Shown: positions 7,809-16,729 of the stretch, piece by piece
How the letters are laid out: every line of letters starts with the position of its first letter
Numbering within the stretch: the stretch's first letter is position 1
Assembly: GCA_015056975.1 (NCBI GenBank)
Contig: SVFG01000016.1
Location: forward strand, 1-37,167
Direction of reading: 5' to 3'
DNA: 37,167 nucleotides
DNA from: Lachnospiraceae bacterium
GTDB taxonomy: Bacteria; Bacillota; Clostridia; Lachnospirales; Lachnospiraceae
Made by a program: the position numbers and the translations under genes
The notes under the pieces: model-generated
Told to the model about the DNA's origin: nothing
The model's database searches: none
Seen by the model: only the letters and a program-made list of their open reading frames with translations

Positions 7809-8332
7809 ATCTGGACGGAAATGCCCGCAGGAAGGCAATTGTAGCATTTTTAGCAGAACATTCCGCTCCTGTCAGCGGAACGGAACTCGCTAAGCATTTT
7901 AACGTAAGCCGCCAGATTATTGTACAGGACGTAGCACTTCTTCGTGCGGAGAATCGTGATATTCTCTCTACCAATAAGGGCTACGCTCTTTTTATGCCCA
8001 AGCCCGCCAGAGGTGGATGTACCGCAGTTATCATGGTAAAGCATACCGCAGAACAGACCATGGATGAGATGCTGTCTATCGTGGACTACGGCGGTTCCAT
8101 GCTGGATGTGTCCATTGACCATGACCTGTACGGACAGATTAGGGCAGACCTTGTGATTAACGACGCAAAGGATGCCGAAGAGTTCTGTGATAAAATGGCA
8201 CAGAGCACTTCAAAACCATTGAAGGTTCTCACCGAAGATTGTCATTACCATACAATTAAAGCTCCCTCTGAAAAAGCACTTGCGCTTATCAAACAGGAGC
8301 TTCGCGATAAAGGTATTTTGTTAGAAGATTAA
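7805..8332 (+). CDS. niaR: NAD-biosynthesis transcriptional repressor NiaR (HTH + 3H domain)
   Basis: A 175-residue regulator with an N-terminal HTH_11 winged helix (about 5-62: VSGTELAKHFNVSRQIIVQD) and a C-terminal 3H domain (about 73-170). The conserved His residues appear in MVKHT (His80), DHDLYG (His106) and CHYHT (147/149); in relatives these bind a metal near the nicotinate site. Known NiaR/YrxA proteins repress NAD synthesis and niacin uptake genes when nicotinate is present. No nad or nia gene is in this window, so its targets lie elsewhere. It is coupled to the PilZ gene by an ATGA overlap, and its 3' end overlaps the end of aguB on the other strand by 12 bases. Confidence 0.88.
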   Translation: MNLDGNARRKAIVAFLAEHSAPVSGTELAKHFNVSRQIIVQDVALLRAENRDILSTNKGYALFMPKPARGGCTAVIMVKHTAEQTMDEMLSIVDYGGSMLDVSIDHDLYGQIRADLVINDAKDAEEFCDKMAQSTSKPLKVLTEDCHYHTIKAPSEKALALIKQELRDKGILLED

Positions 8333-9217
8333 TCTCTCATACATCTTGGGACGTCTGTCCCTGAATAATCCCCAGCTGAATCTCAGCTGTTCAATAGCTT
8401 GAAGGTCAAAGGTGTGTAAAAGCACCTTTTCTTTTTTTCTGTCAGCCTCCTCTACGATTTCTCCCGTTTCGTCCGCAATAAAGGAAGAACCATAGAATAC
8501 AAGAGAAGATTCCTGATGGTTGTTATCCTTCGCGGGTAACACCTTTTCCTCACCGATACGGTTTGCCGCAATCACAGGTACCACATTTGCTGCCGCATGT
8601 CCCTGCATGCATCTCCTCCAGTGTGGCATACTGTCACAATCGATAATAGGCTCTGAACCGATTGCCGTGGGATACAAAAGAAGCTGTGCGCCCATGAGTG
8701 CCATACATCTTGCCGCCTCCGGGAACCACTGGTCCCAACAAATTCCCACACCGATTCTTCCATATGCAGTATCCCATACCTGAAATCCGGTATTGCCCGG
8801 TGTAAAATAAAACTTTTCCTGATAAAAATGATCATCCGGTATATGTGTCTTTCGGTATACTCCAAGAACTGTTCCGTCCGCATCAATCATTGCCACGGAA
8901 TTGTAGGTTACATTGCCCTCTCTCTCAAAAAAGCTGATGGGAAGTACCACCCGAAGTTCCTTTGCCAGCTCCTTAAAATGCAGCACGGCAGGATTTTCCT
9001 CCACAGTTGTGGCAAGCCCGTATAGTGCATAATTTTTTTCCTGACAAAAATACCTTGTTTCAAAAAGCTCTGGTAACAAAATCACCTGCGCACCCTCTGC
9101 CGCCGCCTGACGCACAAAGGAGTCTGCTGCTTTTATATTCTCTTCTACGGTGCGGTTGCAATACATCTGCACTGCGGCTACGGTTATACTGTTTGAAATT
9201 ATACTTGCTGAGGTCAT
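8321..9217 (-). CDS. aguB: N-carbamoylputrescine amidase
   Basis: A 298-residue nitrilase-superfamily enzyme that hydrolyses N-carbamoylputrescine to putrescine, CO2 and ammonia. The Glu-Lys-Cys triad is visible: Glu50 in LLPELFETRYF, Lys123 in YRKTHIPDD and Cys160 in GVGICWDQWFPE. The segments ETRYFCQ and KFYFTPGNTGF are characteristic of AguB rather than other nitrilases. Start ATG 9217 follows AAAGGAAATC. It is the last gene of the nspC-aguA-aguB series and is separated from aguA by about 220 bases occupied by a palindromic repeat. That repeat could act on downstream expression. Acting after AguA, it completes the arginine-agmatine-putrescine route begun by speA. Confidence 0.93.
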   Translation of the reverse strand: MTSASIISNSITVAAVQMYCNRTVEENIKAADSFVRQAAAEGAQVILLPELFETRYFCQEKNYALYGLATTVEENPAVLHFKELAKELRVVLPISFFEREGNVTYNSVAMIDADGTVLGVYRKTHIPDDHFYQEKFYFTPGNTGFQVWDTAYGRIGVGICWDQWFPEAARCMALMGAQLLLYPTAIGSEPIIDCDSMPHWRRCMQGHAAANVVPVIAANRIGEEKVLPAKDNNHQESSLVFYGSSFIADETGEIVEEADRKKEKVLLHTFDLQAIEQLRFSWGLFRDRRPKMYERLIF

Positions 9218-9244
9218 ACTCTGATTTCCTTTCTGATGTTATAT

Positions 9245-9441
9245 GTTGAAATAGTATAGCTTCCGTTGCTAGGATGGGGTACCCTGTTTTGAGCACCTTG
9301 TGAGCACGCCGGTCCTTAGCTCGAAGGTGAAAATATTTTCACCTTCAAGCTTAGTACCGCTGCGCTGCGAACCAGAGCGGGAGCGTGTGCAAAAAGACAT
9401 GGGTATCCCATTCGACGCAACGAAGAATACACTATATCAAC
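9245..9441. repeat. Dispersed palindromic element, copy 2 (between aguA and aguB)
   Basis: Imperfect palindrome of about 197 bp. Outer arms GTTGAAATAGTATAGC (from 9245) and CACTATATCAAC (ending 9441) pair, followed inward by GTTGC/GCAAC and GGGGTACCC/GGGTATCCC. The core is in the opposite orientation to copies 1 and 3: GTGAGCACGCCGGTCCTTAGC on the left, and GCTTAGTACCGCTGCGCTGCG on the right. The tip, AGGTGAAAATATTTTCACCT, is a perfect palindrome. The right outer arm covers the stop codon of aguA (9437-9439). The element fills almost the whole aguA-aguB spacer. Confidence 0.85.
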
Positions 9442-10531
9442 ACGGTATCTGCTGTGTAATACAGTGAATATTTCCTCCACCGATTAGGATGTCGCGGGCA
9501 TAGATTTGGATGACTTCGCGGTCCGGGAAGAGCTTCTGTAACAGTTCTTTTGCGGGCGCATCCGCTGGGTCTCCAAAGCCGGGCATCACGATATGCTTGT
9601 TGGCAATGTAAAAGTTCACATAGGAGGCTGCAAGTCTTTCGCCGGGAGTTCTGGTGGGCTCATCCTGACAAATATCCAAGCCGTTGCATTCCTCTTCTGT
9701 AATGGTCACCGGCTTTGGCAAAGGAAGCTTATGTACCTTCAGTTTCCGTCCCCTAGCATCCGATGCTTTCTCAAGTATCTCCAGACATGCCTTGGACATG
9801 GCATACTGCACATCACTTTTATCCTCCGTCCAAGCGAGCACCACCTCACCGGGTGCCGTAAAGGCGCAGATATTATCCACATGCTCGTTGGTCTCGTCCT
9901 GATAAATTCCACAGGGAAGCCAGATAATAGTGGACACATTCAGGTATTCCTTCAGGGTTTCCTCAATTTCTTCCCTTTTCATGTGGGGATTGCGTCCCTC
10001 ACTCAACAGACACGCCTCCGTCACCAGACAGGTTCCTTCTCCGTCCACATGAATGGAGCCACCCTCCAAAATAAAATCTCTCTTGTTGTATACATCCTTC
10101 TGAAACAAGTCACAGAGCTTTCTCGCCATTTTATTGTCATTGTCCCATGGGAAATACAAGCCATCATGCAAGCCGCCCCAGGCATTAAAGCCCCAGTCAA
10201 TTCCACGGATTTCACCGGACGCATTTCTCACAAAGGTTGGGCAGTAATCTCTTGCCCAGGCATCATCATTTGACATCTCAATCACCCTGATATGCGGCGG
10301 TAATATGGCTCTGGCATTATCATACTGCTTTGCACTTGCACACACGGTTACCTTCTCAGAGCGTGCTATCGCTTCCGCCACCTGCACAAAAGCCGTTCTT
10401 GCCTTGTATCCTCCATACTGCCAGGAATCCGCCCGTTCCGGGAAAATCATGATACAGCCCTCATGGGGTGCAAATTCTGCCGGCATATAAAACCCGTCTT
10501 TCTTAGGCGTTGAATCCTTGATTATCTGCAT
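9437..10531 (-). CDS. aguA: Agmatine deiminase
   Basis: A 364-residue guanidino-group-modifying enzyme (PPAD_porph family) that converts agmatine to N-carbamoylputrescine and ammonia. The N-terminal MPAEFAPHEGCIMIFPER, the NDDAWARDYCPTFV and ILEGGSIHVDGEGT motifs, and the C-terminal catalytic Cys357 in GGGNIHCITQQ are all those of AguA. Start ATG 10531 is chosen because AAGGAG lies 10 bases upstream; an in-frame GTG further up precedes that site. It begins 17 bases after nspC ends, so the two are clearly in one operon. Together with SpeA and AguB it supplies putrescine from arginine. Confidence 0.95.
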   Translation of the reverse strand: MQIIKDSTPKKDGFYMPAEFAPHEGCIMIFPERADSWQYGGYKARTAFVQVAEAIARSEKVTVCASAKQYDNARAILPPHIRVIEMSNDDAWARDYCPTFVRNASGEIRGIDWGFNAWGGLHDGLYFPWDNDNKMARKLCDLFQKDVYNKRDFILEGGSIHVDGEGTCLVTEACLLSEGRNPHMKREEIEETLKEYLNVSTIIWLPCGIYQDETNEHVDNICAFTAPGEVVLAWTEDKSDVQYAMSKACLEILEKASDARGRKLKVHKLPLPKPVTITEEECNGLDICQDEPTRTPGERLAASYVNFYIANKHIVMPGFGDPADAPAKELLQKLFPDREVIQIYARDILIGGGNIHCITQQIPC

Positions 10532-10548
10532 TCCGCATCCACTCCTTA

Positions 10549-11712
10549 TCACAATCGTCTCTTAAAATCCTCATATCCAAACTGCTTAACAAGTTCACAT
10601 CGTCCGTCCTTTTTAAGTAACGCTATGGACGGAAGGGGCATACCGTTAAAGGTATTATTTTTTACCATGGAATAAATAGCCATGTCCTGAAAATATAACC
10701 TATCTCCTTCCTTAAGAGGACTGTCAAAGGAATAGTCTCCGATAATATCCCCGGCAAGACAGGTGGGACCGCCCAACCGATAGGTGTAAGGTTTTTCTCC
10801 TGCCTCACCGCTATCCTTAAGCGGCGGTCTGTAGGGCATCTCCAGTACATCCGGCATATGGCAGGCTGCCGATGTGTCTAAAATGGCAATCTCCATATCA
10901 TTGTGTAATGTCTCCAGCACAGTCGTTACCAGATATCCCGCATTCAATGCCACTGCCTCACCCGGTTCAAGATACACAATTAAACCATACTTTTCCTGCA
11001 TTCTTCTGATACAGTGCTCCAGCCGTTCCATATCGTAGCCCTCTCTGGTGATATGGTGACCTCCTCCAAAATTTATCCACTTCATTCGGGGCAAATATTC
11101 ACCGAATGCTTCTTCCACCGCTGCAAGAGTCACCTCCAGGGCATCTGCATCCTGCTCGCAGAGAGTGTGGAAATGCAGACCATCTATGTAGGAGAAAAGT
11201 TCGGGTTGCGCCGCAAGTCCCTGTACAAGATTTTCCTTCGTCACTCCCAAACGGGAACCGGGAGCGCAGGGGTCATAAATGGCATGCCCCTCCTGTGTGG
11301 AGCACTGAGGGTTTATACGAAGTCCCACACTTTTTCCACATTCCTTTGCCCGTCTTCCAAACTTTTCCACCTGCTTAAGGGAATTGAACACGATGTGGTC
11401 ACAGTAAGTTAATATCTCTTCAAATTCTTCCTCTCGAAACGCCGGGGAAAACACATGGTTTTCAAGGGAAGAATCCATCTCCTCCATGCCAAGGCGCGCC
11501 TCATACAGTCCACTGGCTGTCGCACCGCTTAAATACTCACCAATAAGGGGATACAAGGCATACATGGAAAATGCCTTCTGTGCCAGCAAAATCCGTGCTC
11601 CGGTCCTATCCATAACCCCTCGCAGTATCTCTAAATTCTGTTCTATTTTTGCTTCATCCACCACATAACAGGGGGTGGGAAGCTGTTTCATTTCGTCAAA
11701 TCTTTGAGACAT
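10549..11712 (-). CDS. nspC: Carboxynorspermidine/carboxyspermidine decarboxylase
   Basis: A 387-residue PLP enzyme of the alanine-racemase fold (group IV decarboxylases) that decarboxylates carboxyspermidine or carboxynorspermidine. Pyridoxal-binding Lys46 lies in LLAQKAFSM. Other family segments are GLRINPQCST...GSRLGV, the GGGHHITREGYD phosphate-binding region, the LEPGEA motif, and GPTCLAGD with the active-site Cys. Start ATG 11712 has GGAGG five bases upstream. It acts after the dehydrogenase encoded at 13098-14357, although an opposite-strand MFS gene lies between them. It is the head of an nspC-aguA-aguB transcription unit and divergent from that MFS gene. Confidence 0.93.
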   Translation of the reverse strand: MSQRFDEMKQLPTPCYVVDEAKIEQNLEILRGVMDRTGARILLAQKAFSMYALYPLIGEYLSGATASGLYEARLGMEEMDSSLENHVFSPAFREEEFEEILTYCDHIVFNSLKQVEKFGRRAKECGKSVGLRINPQCSTQEGHAIYDPCAPGSRLGVTKENLVQGLAAQPELFSYIDGLHFHTLCEQDADALEVTLAAVEEAFGEYLPRMKWINFGGGHHITREGYDMERLEHCIRRMQEKYGLIVYLEPGEAVALNAGYLVTTVLETLHNDMEIAILDTSAACHMPDVLEMPYRPPLKDSGEAGEKPYTYRLGGPTCLAGDIIGDYSFDSPLKEGDRLYFQDMAIYSMVKNNTFNGMPLPSIALLKKDGRCELVKQFGYEDFKRRL

Positions 11713-11846
11713 CCTATCCTCCACCGGCACTCCCGGTCTCCTGCAAAATTTACTATTTTACTTCTTGGTATTTCTTTCTTTCCCCGTTTGTGATATAGTC
11801 ATGTTGCATCAACCAAATATACTGTAACTAAGGAGCACTTACATAC

Positions 11847-13043
11847 ATGAAATCCAATAAGTTTACCTATAAACACACGGTATATGCCTGCTTCGCGGGA
11901 TATTTCACCCAGGCTATCGTAAACAATTTCATCCCGCTTTTGTTTTTGACTTTTCATCACACCTACAACATCCCGCTGTCCAAAATCACACTGTTAATCA
12001 CCTTTAACTTTGTGCTGCAGCTGACGGTGGATATGATATCCCCCACATTTATCGACCGTATCGGCTATCGCGCCTCCGCTATTTTGGCACACGTTTTTGC
12101 TGCGGCGGGCTTTCTAAGCCTGATGATATTGCCGGAGCTTACAGCCGACCCTTTTATAGGCATTTTGATTTCCGTGCTGATTTATGCAGTAGGCGGTGGT
12201 CTGCTTGAAGTACTTATCAGTCCCATCGTGGAAGCATGCCCCTCTGACAACAAGGAGAAGGCCATGAGCCTGCTTCACTCCTTTTACTGCTGGGGACAAG
12301 TCTCTGTGGTACTGTTATCCACCCTGTTTTTCCACTTTGTAGGTATTGAGCACTGGCGTTTTATGGCGTTCTTCTGGGCACTTATCCCTATCGCCAACAC
12401 TATCCTGTTTACACAGGTTCCCATCCTGCACCTGATTGGAGAGGATGAAAAGGGACTGACCTTAAAGGAACTGTTTTGCAGTAAAATGTTTTGGGTATTC
12501 ATGATTCTCATGGTGGCTTCCGGTGCCAGCGAGCTGGCAATCAGCCAGTGGGCTTCCACCTTTGCGGAACTAGGCCTTGGTCTTTCCAAAACCATGGGGG
12601 ATTTGGCAGGCCCCATGCTCTTTGCCGTAATGATGGGGCTCATCCGTACCTTCTACGGTCACTACGGAGATAAAATTAAGCTGGAAACCTTTATGCTTTT
12701 AAGCGGTATTTTGTGTATTATTGGTTATTTGCTTGCCGCTCTATCACCAAACCCTGTTTTGGGACTTGTGGGCTGTGCCATTTGCGGTCTCTCTGTTGCC
12801 ATTATGTGGCCGGGGACCTTCTCCATGGCAAGCGCAGCCATCAAAAACGGCGGTACACTGATGTTTGCCCTGTTTGCCCTTTCCGGAGATGTAGGCTGTT
12901 CTCTGGGACCTACCATTGTAGGTCGAATCGCAGGACCCGACGGCGGTAACCTTCACACCGGTATTTTAGTAGGTGTATCCTATCCGGTTGTGCTCCTTGT
13001 AGGACTTGGACTGTATCATCTCTGTAAGAAGAGCAAGTCCTGA
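11847..13043 (+). CDS. Major facilitator superfamily transporter, substrate unknown
   Basis: A 398-residue membrane protein with about twelve hydrophobic helices. A short basic loop, DRIGYRAS, lies between helices 2 and 3, and HYGDKIKLE is the equivalent loop in the second half. The layout is closest to the MFS sugar/FucP-like group, but no substrate residue can be read. AAGGAG lies about 11 bases before ATG 11847. It is the only plus-strand gene inside the polyamine locus, divergent from nspC and convergent with the dehydrogenase gene. A role in polyamine or precursor transport is possible from position alone. An 8-bp stem, GGGGAAAG/CTTTCCCC (13062-13080), follows the stop but has no T-run. 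Confidence 0.8.
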   Translation: MKSNKFTYKHTVYACFAGYFTQAIVNNFIPLLFLTFHHTYNIPLSKITLLITFNFVLQLTVDMISPTFIDRIGYRASAILAHVFAAAGFLSLMILPELTADPFIGILISVLIYAVGGGLLEVLISPIVEACPSDNKEKAMSLLHSFYCWGQVSVVLLSTLFFHFVGIEHWRFMAFFWALIPIANTILFTQVPILHLIGEDEKGLTLKELFCSKMFWVFMILMVASGASELAISQWASTFAELGLGLSKTMGDLAGPMLFAVMMGLIRTFYGHYGDKIKLETFMLLSGILCIIGYLLAALSPNPVLGLVGCAICGLSVAIMWPGTFSMASAAIKNGGTLMFALFALSGDVGCSLGPTIVGRIAGPDGGNLHTGILVGVSYPVVLLVGLGLYHLCKKSKS

Positions 13044-13097
13044 TACCGGCCGCCTGTTGCAGGGGAAAGCCACTTTCCCCAAATTAGCATACCCGAA

Positions 13098-14357
13098 TTA
13101 CTCCACCAACACCGGACTTTCCTCCACTACCCAGGGAAGTCCGTATTTATTTAATGCATCCATAAAGGGGTCCGGATCAAATTCTTCCACATTGAATACA
13201 CCGGGCTTTTTCCAGATACCTTCCAGCACCAGCTTTGCACCAATCATGGCAGGCACGCCTGTGGTGTAGGAAATTGCCTGAGAGCCCAATTCTTTATAAC
13301 ACTCCTGATGGTCACATACATTGTAAATGTAAATGGACTTCTCCTTGCCATCCTTTATGCCGGTGAAGATACAGCCGATATTGGTCTTTCCCACAGTGCG
13401 GGGGCCTAAGGATGCAGGGTCCGGCAAAAGTGCCTTCAAAAACTGAATGGGTACAATTTCCTTGCCGTCAAAAAGTACAGGATCGGTACGGAGCATTCCC
13501 ACATTCTCCAAGCATTTCATATGGGTTAAATAGCTTTGTCCAAAGGTCATAAAGAAACGGATTCTCTTCACACCCGGAATGTTCTTTGCCAGAGATTCAA
13601 TCTCTTCGTGGTGAAGCAGATACATGTCCTTTTCACCCACTCCGTCAAAATTATACACACGCTTAATCTCCATGGGCTCGGTCTCTACCCAGTGACCATT
13701 CTCCCAATAAGAGCCGTTTGCAGACACCTCACGCAGATTGATTTCCGGATTAAAGTTGGTGGCAAAGGGATAACCATGGTCACCGCCGTTGCAATCCAGA
13801 ATGTCAATATAATGAATCTCATCAAAATAATGCTTCAGGGCATACGCAGAAAATACACTGGTAACACCGGGATCAAAACCGCTGCCAAGCAGTGCGGTAA
13901 TCCCTGCTTCTTCAAAACGCTCCTTATATGCCCACTGCCAGGAATAATCAAAATACGCAGTAAAACCCTCCTCCTTACAACGCTTCTCATAAATAGCACG
14001 CCACGCCGGGTCCTCCGTATCCTCTGCCTCGTAGTTTGCGGTGTCGATATAATCCACCTTGCAGGCAAGGCAGGCATCCATAATGGTTAAATCCTGATAG
14101 GGAAGAGCCAGATTCAGCACTGCATCGGGACGAACTCTGTTGATTAAGGCAATCAATTCCTCCACATTGTCGGCATCCACCTGCTCTGTGGTAATCACTG
14201 CACTTGTCTTTCCCTGTAATTTTTCCTTTAAAGTATCACATTTGCTTACCGTACGGCTCGCAATGCAAATCTCCGTAAAGGTTTCTGCGCACATTGCGCA
14301 TTTCTGGATGGCTACTTGCGCTACGCCGCCGCAGCCGATGATTAAAATTTTGGACAT
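13098..14357 (-). CDS. Carboxy(nor)spermidine dehydrogenase, saccharopine dehydrogenase family
   Basis: A 419-residue NAD(P)H-dependent enzyme that condenses putrescine (or 1,3-diaminopropane) with aspartate semialdehyde to give carboxyspermidine (or carboxynorspermidine). The N-terminal Rossmann nucleotide site is IIGCGGVAQVA (5-15). DTANYEAEDTEDPAW, GFDPGVTSVF and NGGDHGYPFATNF are features of this branch rather than of lysine-pathway saccharopine dehydrogenases. Pairing with nspC in the same region supports it. Start ATG 14357 has GAAGGAG nine bases upstream. It follows speE by about 30 bases, so it is probably the last gene of the speD-speA-speE operon. Confidence 0.92.
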   Translation of the reverse strand: MSKILIIGCGGVAQVAIQKCAMCAETFTEICIASRTVSKCDTLKEKLQGKTSAVITTEQVDADNVEELIALINRVRPDAVLNLALPYQDLTIMDACLACKVDYIDTANYEAEDTEDPAWRAIYEKRCKEEGFTAYFDYSWQWAYKERFEEAGITALLGSGFDPGVTSVFSAYALKHYFDEIHYIDILDCNGGDHGYPFATNFNPEINLREVSANGSYWENGHWVETEPMEIKRVYNFDGVGEKDMYLLHHEEIESLAKNIPGVKRIRFFMTFGQSYLTHMKCLENVGMLRTDPVLFDGKEIVPIQFLKALLPDPASLGPRTVGKTNIGCIFTGIKDGKEKSIYIYNVCDHQECYKELGSQAISYTTGVPAMIGAKLVLEGIWKKPGVFNVEEFDPDPFMDALNKYGLPWVVEESPVLVE

Positions 14358-14390
14358 GGTTTGTTCTCCTTCATAAAAATAGTCGCAACA

Positions 14391-15260
14391 TCAATTATAC
14401 ACTCCCACCGGTTCCACGCTGTGGAGCAGGTTTTCCACATAGGCGGGGAGGCAGAAGGCTCCCTGGTGAAGCTTGGTGGTGTAGTAGCGGGTGTCGAGGT
14501 TTAATAGCTTCCACTGCACTGCCCGCAAATCATCTACCGGATGGTATTTCTTGGAGGCAAAGCCGAAGAGCCAGTGCCCGGAAGGGTAGGTAGGAATGTG
14601 TGCCTGATACACACGGCTTATGGGAAAGCTTTCCACTATCCGCTTGTGTGCACGCTTGCAGGCATTGGCATCTCCCTCATAGAAGGGGCTTTCATGCTGG
14701 TTTACCATAATGCCGTCCTCCTTAAGCGCCTTGTAGCAGTTACCGTAAAACTCCTTGGTAAACAGTCCCTCTCCGGGACCAAAGGGGTCCGTGGAATCCA
14801 CGATAATCAGGTCATATTCATTTTCCTTGGAACGGATAAAGCGAAGTCCGTCCTCATAAAAAATATGTACCCGCTCATCATTTAATCTGCATGATGTTTG
14901 TGGCAGATACTTTTTGCACACCTCCACCACCAGCTCATCAATCTCCACCATATCAATGTGTTCAATGCTGTCATAACGGGTCAGTTCCCGTATGACTCCG
15001 CCGTCTCCTGCACCGATGACCAACACCTTTTTCACATTGGGATGCACCGCCATGGGCACATGGGTTATCATCTCGTGATAGATAAACTCGTCCTTCTCCG
15101 TGAGCATCATGTATCCGTCCAACGTCAGAAATCGCCCAAACTCCTTGGACTCAAACACATCAATTCTCTGAAAATCACTTTGTCCGCTGTAAAGCTGTTT
15201 GTCCACACGGATGGATAGCTTTACGTCCGGTGTATGTGGCTCTGAAAACCATAATTCCAT
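14391..15260 (-). CDS. speE: Spermidine synthase (putrescine aminopropyltransferase)
   Basis: A 289-residue enzyme that transfers the aminopropyl group of decarboxylated SAM to putrescine. The N-terminal beta domain starts MELWFSEPHTPDVKLSIRV. The Rossmann-type domain has GAGDGG (83-88), MVEID for ribose binding and VDSTDPFGPGEGLFTKEFY for substrate binding. The length matches bacterial SpeE. It begins directly at the speA stop codon, with no spacer, so translation is coupled. SpeD supplies its co-substrate and SpeA with AguA/AguB supplies putrescine. Use of agmatine as acceptor, as in some thermophiles, is possible but not indicated. Confidence 0.95.
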   Translation of the reverse strand: MELWFSEPHTPDVKLSIRVDKQLYSGQSDFQRIDVFESKEFGRFLTLDGYMMLTEKDEFIYHEMITHVPMAVHPNVKKVLVIGAGDGGVIRELTRYDSIEHIDMVEIDELVVEVCKKYLPQTSCRLNDERVHIFYEDGLRFIRSKENEYDLIIVDSTDPFGPGEGLFTKEFYGNCYKALKEDGIMVNQHESPFYEGDANACKRAHKRIVESFPISRVYQAHIPTYPSGHWLFGFASKKYHPVDDLRAVQWKLLNLDTRYYTTKLHQGAFCLPAYVENLLHSVEPVGVYN

Positions 15261-16721
15261 TTATGCCCACACCTCCTTTAACACATTTAAATAATTGATA
15301 CCGGCATCCTCAGGACCTGTCATGGAACAGCCCTTCTCCTTGGCATAGATAATATACTGCAGGATTTCCTCTGTTATCTCCTCACCCGGAGCCAGAATGG
15401 GTATGCCCGGGGGATAACACATCACAAATTCACTGCATATCCTGCCCACTGTCTGTGCAAGAGGTAACGCTTCCTTTTCTGCATAAAATGCACTCTGGGG
15501 AGAAACTGCCACTTTTGGGTCTATATACTCCTGAGTAAACATACCTGTGGTATCTTTACTGTACTTACGCTTAATCTCCATGAGGGCACTGACCAACCTC
15601 TCCGTTTCCCTCTGTCTGTCACCGATGGATATGTATGCCAGAATGTTTGCAATATCGCCAAGCTCCATCTGAATGTCATATTCATCACGAAGCAGATCAT
15701 ACACCTCAATGCCTGCCAGTCCGATTCCAAGGGTATTTACCGTTAGCTTGGTCTTATCAAAATCATAGATACTATCACCGTTTATAAGCTCTGACGTGTA
15801 AGCATAATAGCCGCCGATATTGTTAATCTCTTCTCTTGCATACTCTGCCAAAGCCGTAACCTTTGCAAACTCTTCTTTTCCCCGTAAAGCCAGATTTCTT
15901 CTGGAAATATCCAGACTGGCAAGCAAAAGGTAGGATGCACTGGTGGTCTGGGTCAGGTTGATAATCTGTCTCACATATCCCGGATTCATATGGGGGCCCG
16001 TCAGCAAAAAGGAGCTTTGGGTCAGACTTCCGCCTGACTTATGCATACTGACACTTGCCATATCAGCCCCCGCCGCCATGGCTGATACCGGCATATTTTC
16101 TCCGAAGTAAAAATGAGTGCCGTGGGCTTCATCTGCCAACACCTTCATGCCGTGGGCATGTGCCAGCTTCACAATACTTCTTAAATCCGAACAAATACCG
16201 TAATAGGTGGGGTTATTCACTAACACCGCCACTGCATCGGGATTTTCCAGAATGGCTCTTTCCACCTGGGATACCTTCATACCCAGGGCAATCCCTAATC
16301 TGCTGTCCATATCCGGATTTACATATATGGGAATTGCACCGTTTAGCACAAGGGCGTTAATCACACTTCTATGTACATTCCTGGGTAAAATAATTTTGTC
16401 ACCCTTTTTGCAGGCGCTAAGCACCATGCTCTGGACGGAGGAGGTAGTACCTCCCACCATTAAAAAGGCATATGCCGCACCAAAAGCCTCTGCCGCCAGC
16501 TCCTCCGCCTCTTTGATAATGGATACCGGATGACAAAGATTATCAAGGGGCTTCATGGAATTTACATCAATTCCCACGCACTGCTGTCCTAAAAGCGCAG
16601 TAAGCTCCGGATTTCCCCTGCCTCTTTTATGTCCCGGCACGTCAAAGGGCACTATTCTGTTTTGTCTGAATTCCTCCAGCGCCTCATAAATGGGGGCTCT
16701 GGATTGGTTATATCTCCCCAT
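15261..16721 (-). CDS. speA: Arginine decarboxylase (Orn/Lys/Arg decarboxylase family)
   Basis: A 486-residue fold-type I PLP enzyme of the compact Bacillus SpeA/YaaO type. PLP-binding Lys228 lies in SVSMHKSGGSLTQSS, cofactor Asp197 in VLADEAHGTHF, and the early family motif DVPGHKRGRG is at 27-36. Family members act on arginine, lysine or ornithine. Arginine is chosen here because agmatine deiminase and N-carbamoylputrescine amidase follow in the same locus and would have no use otherwise. The start ATG 16721 lies eight bases after the end of speD and its stop abuts speE, making it a core gene of the operon. Confidence 0.92.
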   Translation of the reverse strand: MGRYNQSRAPIYEALEEFRQNRIVPFDVPGHKRGRGNPELTALLGQQCVGIDVNSMKPLDNLCHPVSIIKEAEELAAEAFGAAYAFLMVGGTTSSVQSMVLSACKKGDKIILPRNVHRSVINALVLNGAIPIYVNPDMDSRLGIALGMKVSQVERAILENPDAVAVLVNNPTYYGICSDLRSIVKLAHAHGMKVLADEAHGTHFYFGENMPVSAMAAGADMASVSMHKSGGSLTQSSFLLTGPHMNPGYVRQIINLTQTTSASYLLLASLDISRRNLALRGKEEFAKVTALAEYAREEINNIGGYYAYTSELINGDSIYDFDKTKLTVNTLGIGLAGIEVYDLLRDEYDIQMELGDIANILAYISIGDRQRETERLVSALMEIKRKYSKDTTGMFTQEYIDPKVAVSPQSAFYAEKEALPLAQTVGRICSEFVMCYPPGIPILAPGEEITEEILQYIIYAKEKGCSMTGPEDAGINYLNVLKEVWA

Positions 16722-16729
16722 GGTCTCTC

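Noticed and set aside
9593..10273. Long plus-strand open frame inside aguA
   Set aside because: It is antisense to a clearly conserved enzyme gene, lacks a ribosome binding site and has no recognisable domain.
13062..13080. Hairpin GGGGAAAG/CTTTCCCC as a bidirectional terminator between the MFS and dehydrogenase genes
   Set aside because: The stem is good, but neither strand has a following T-run and the loop is only three bases; noted in the MFS entry but not called.
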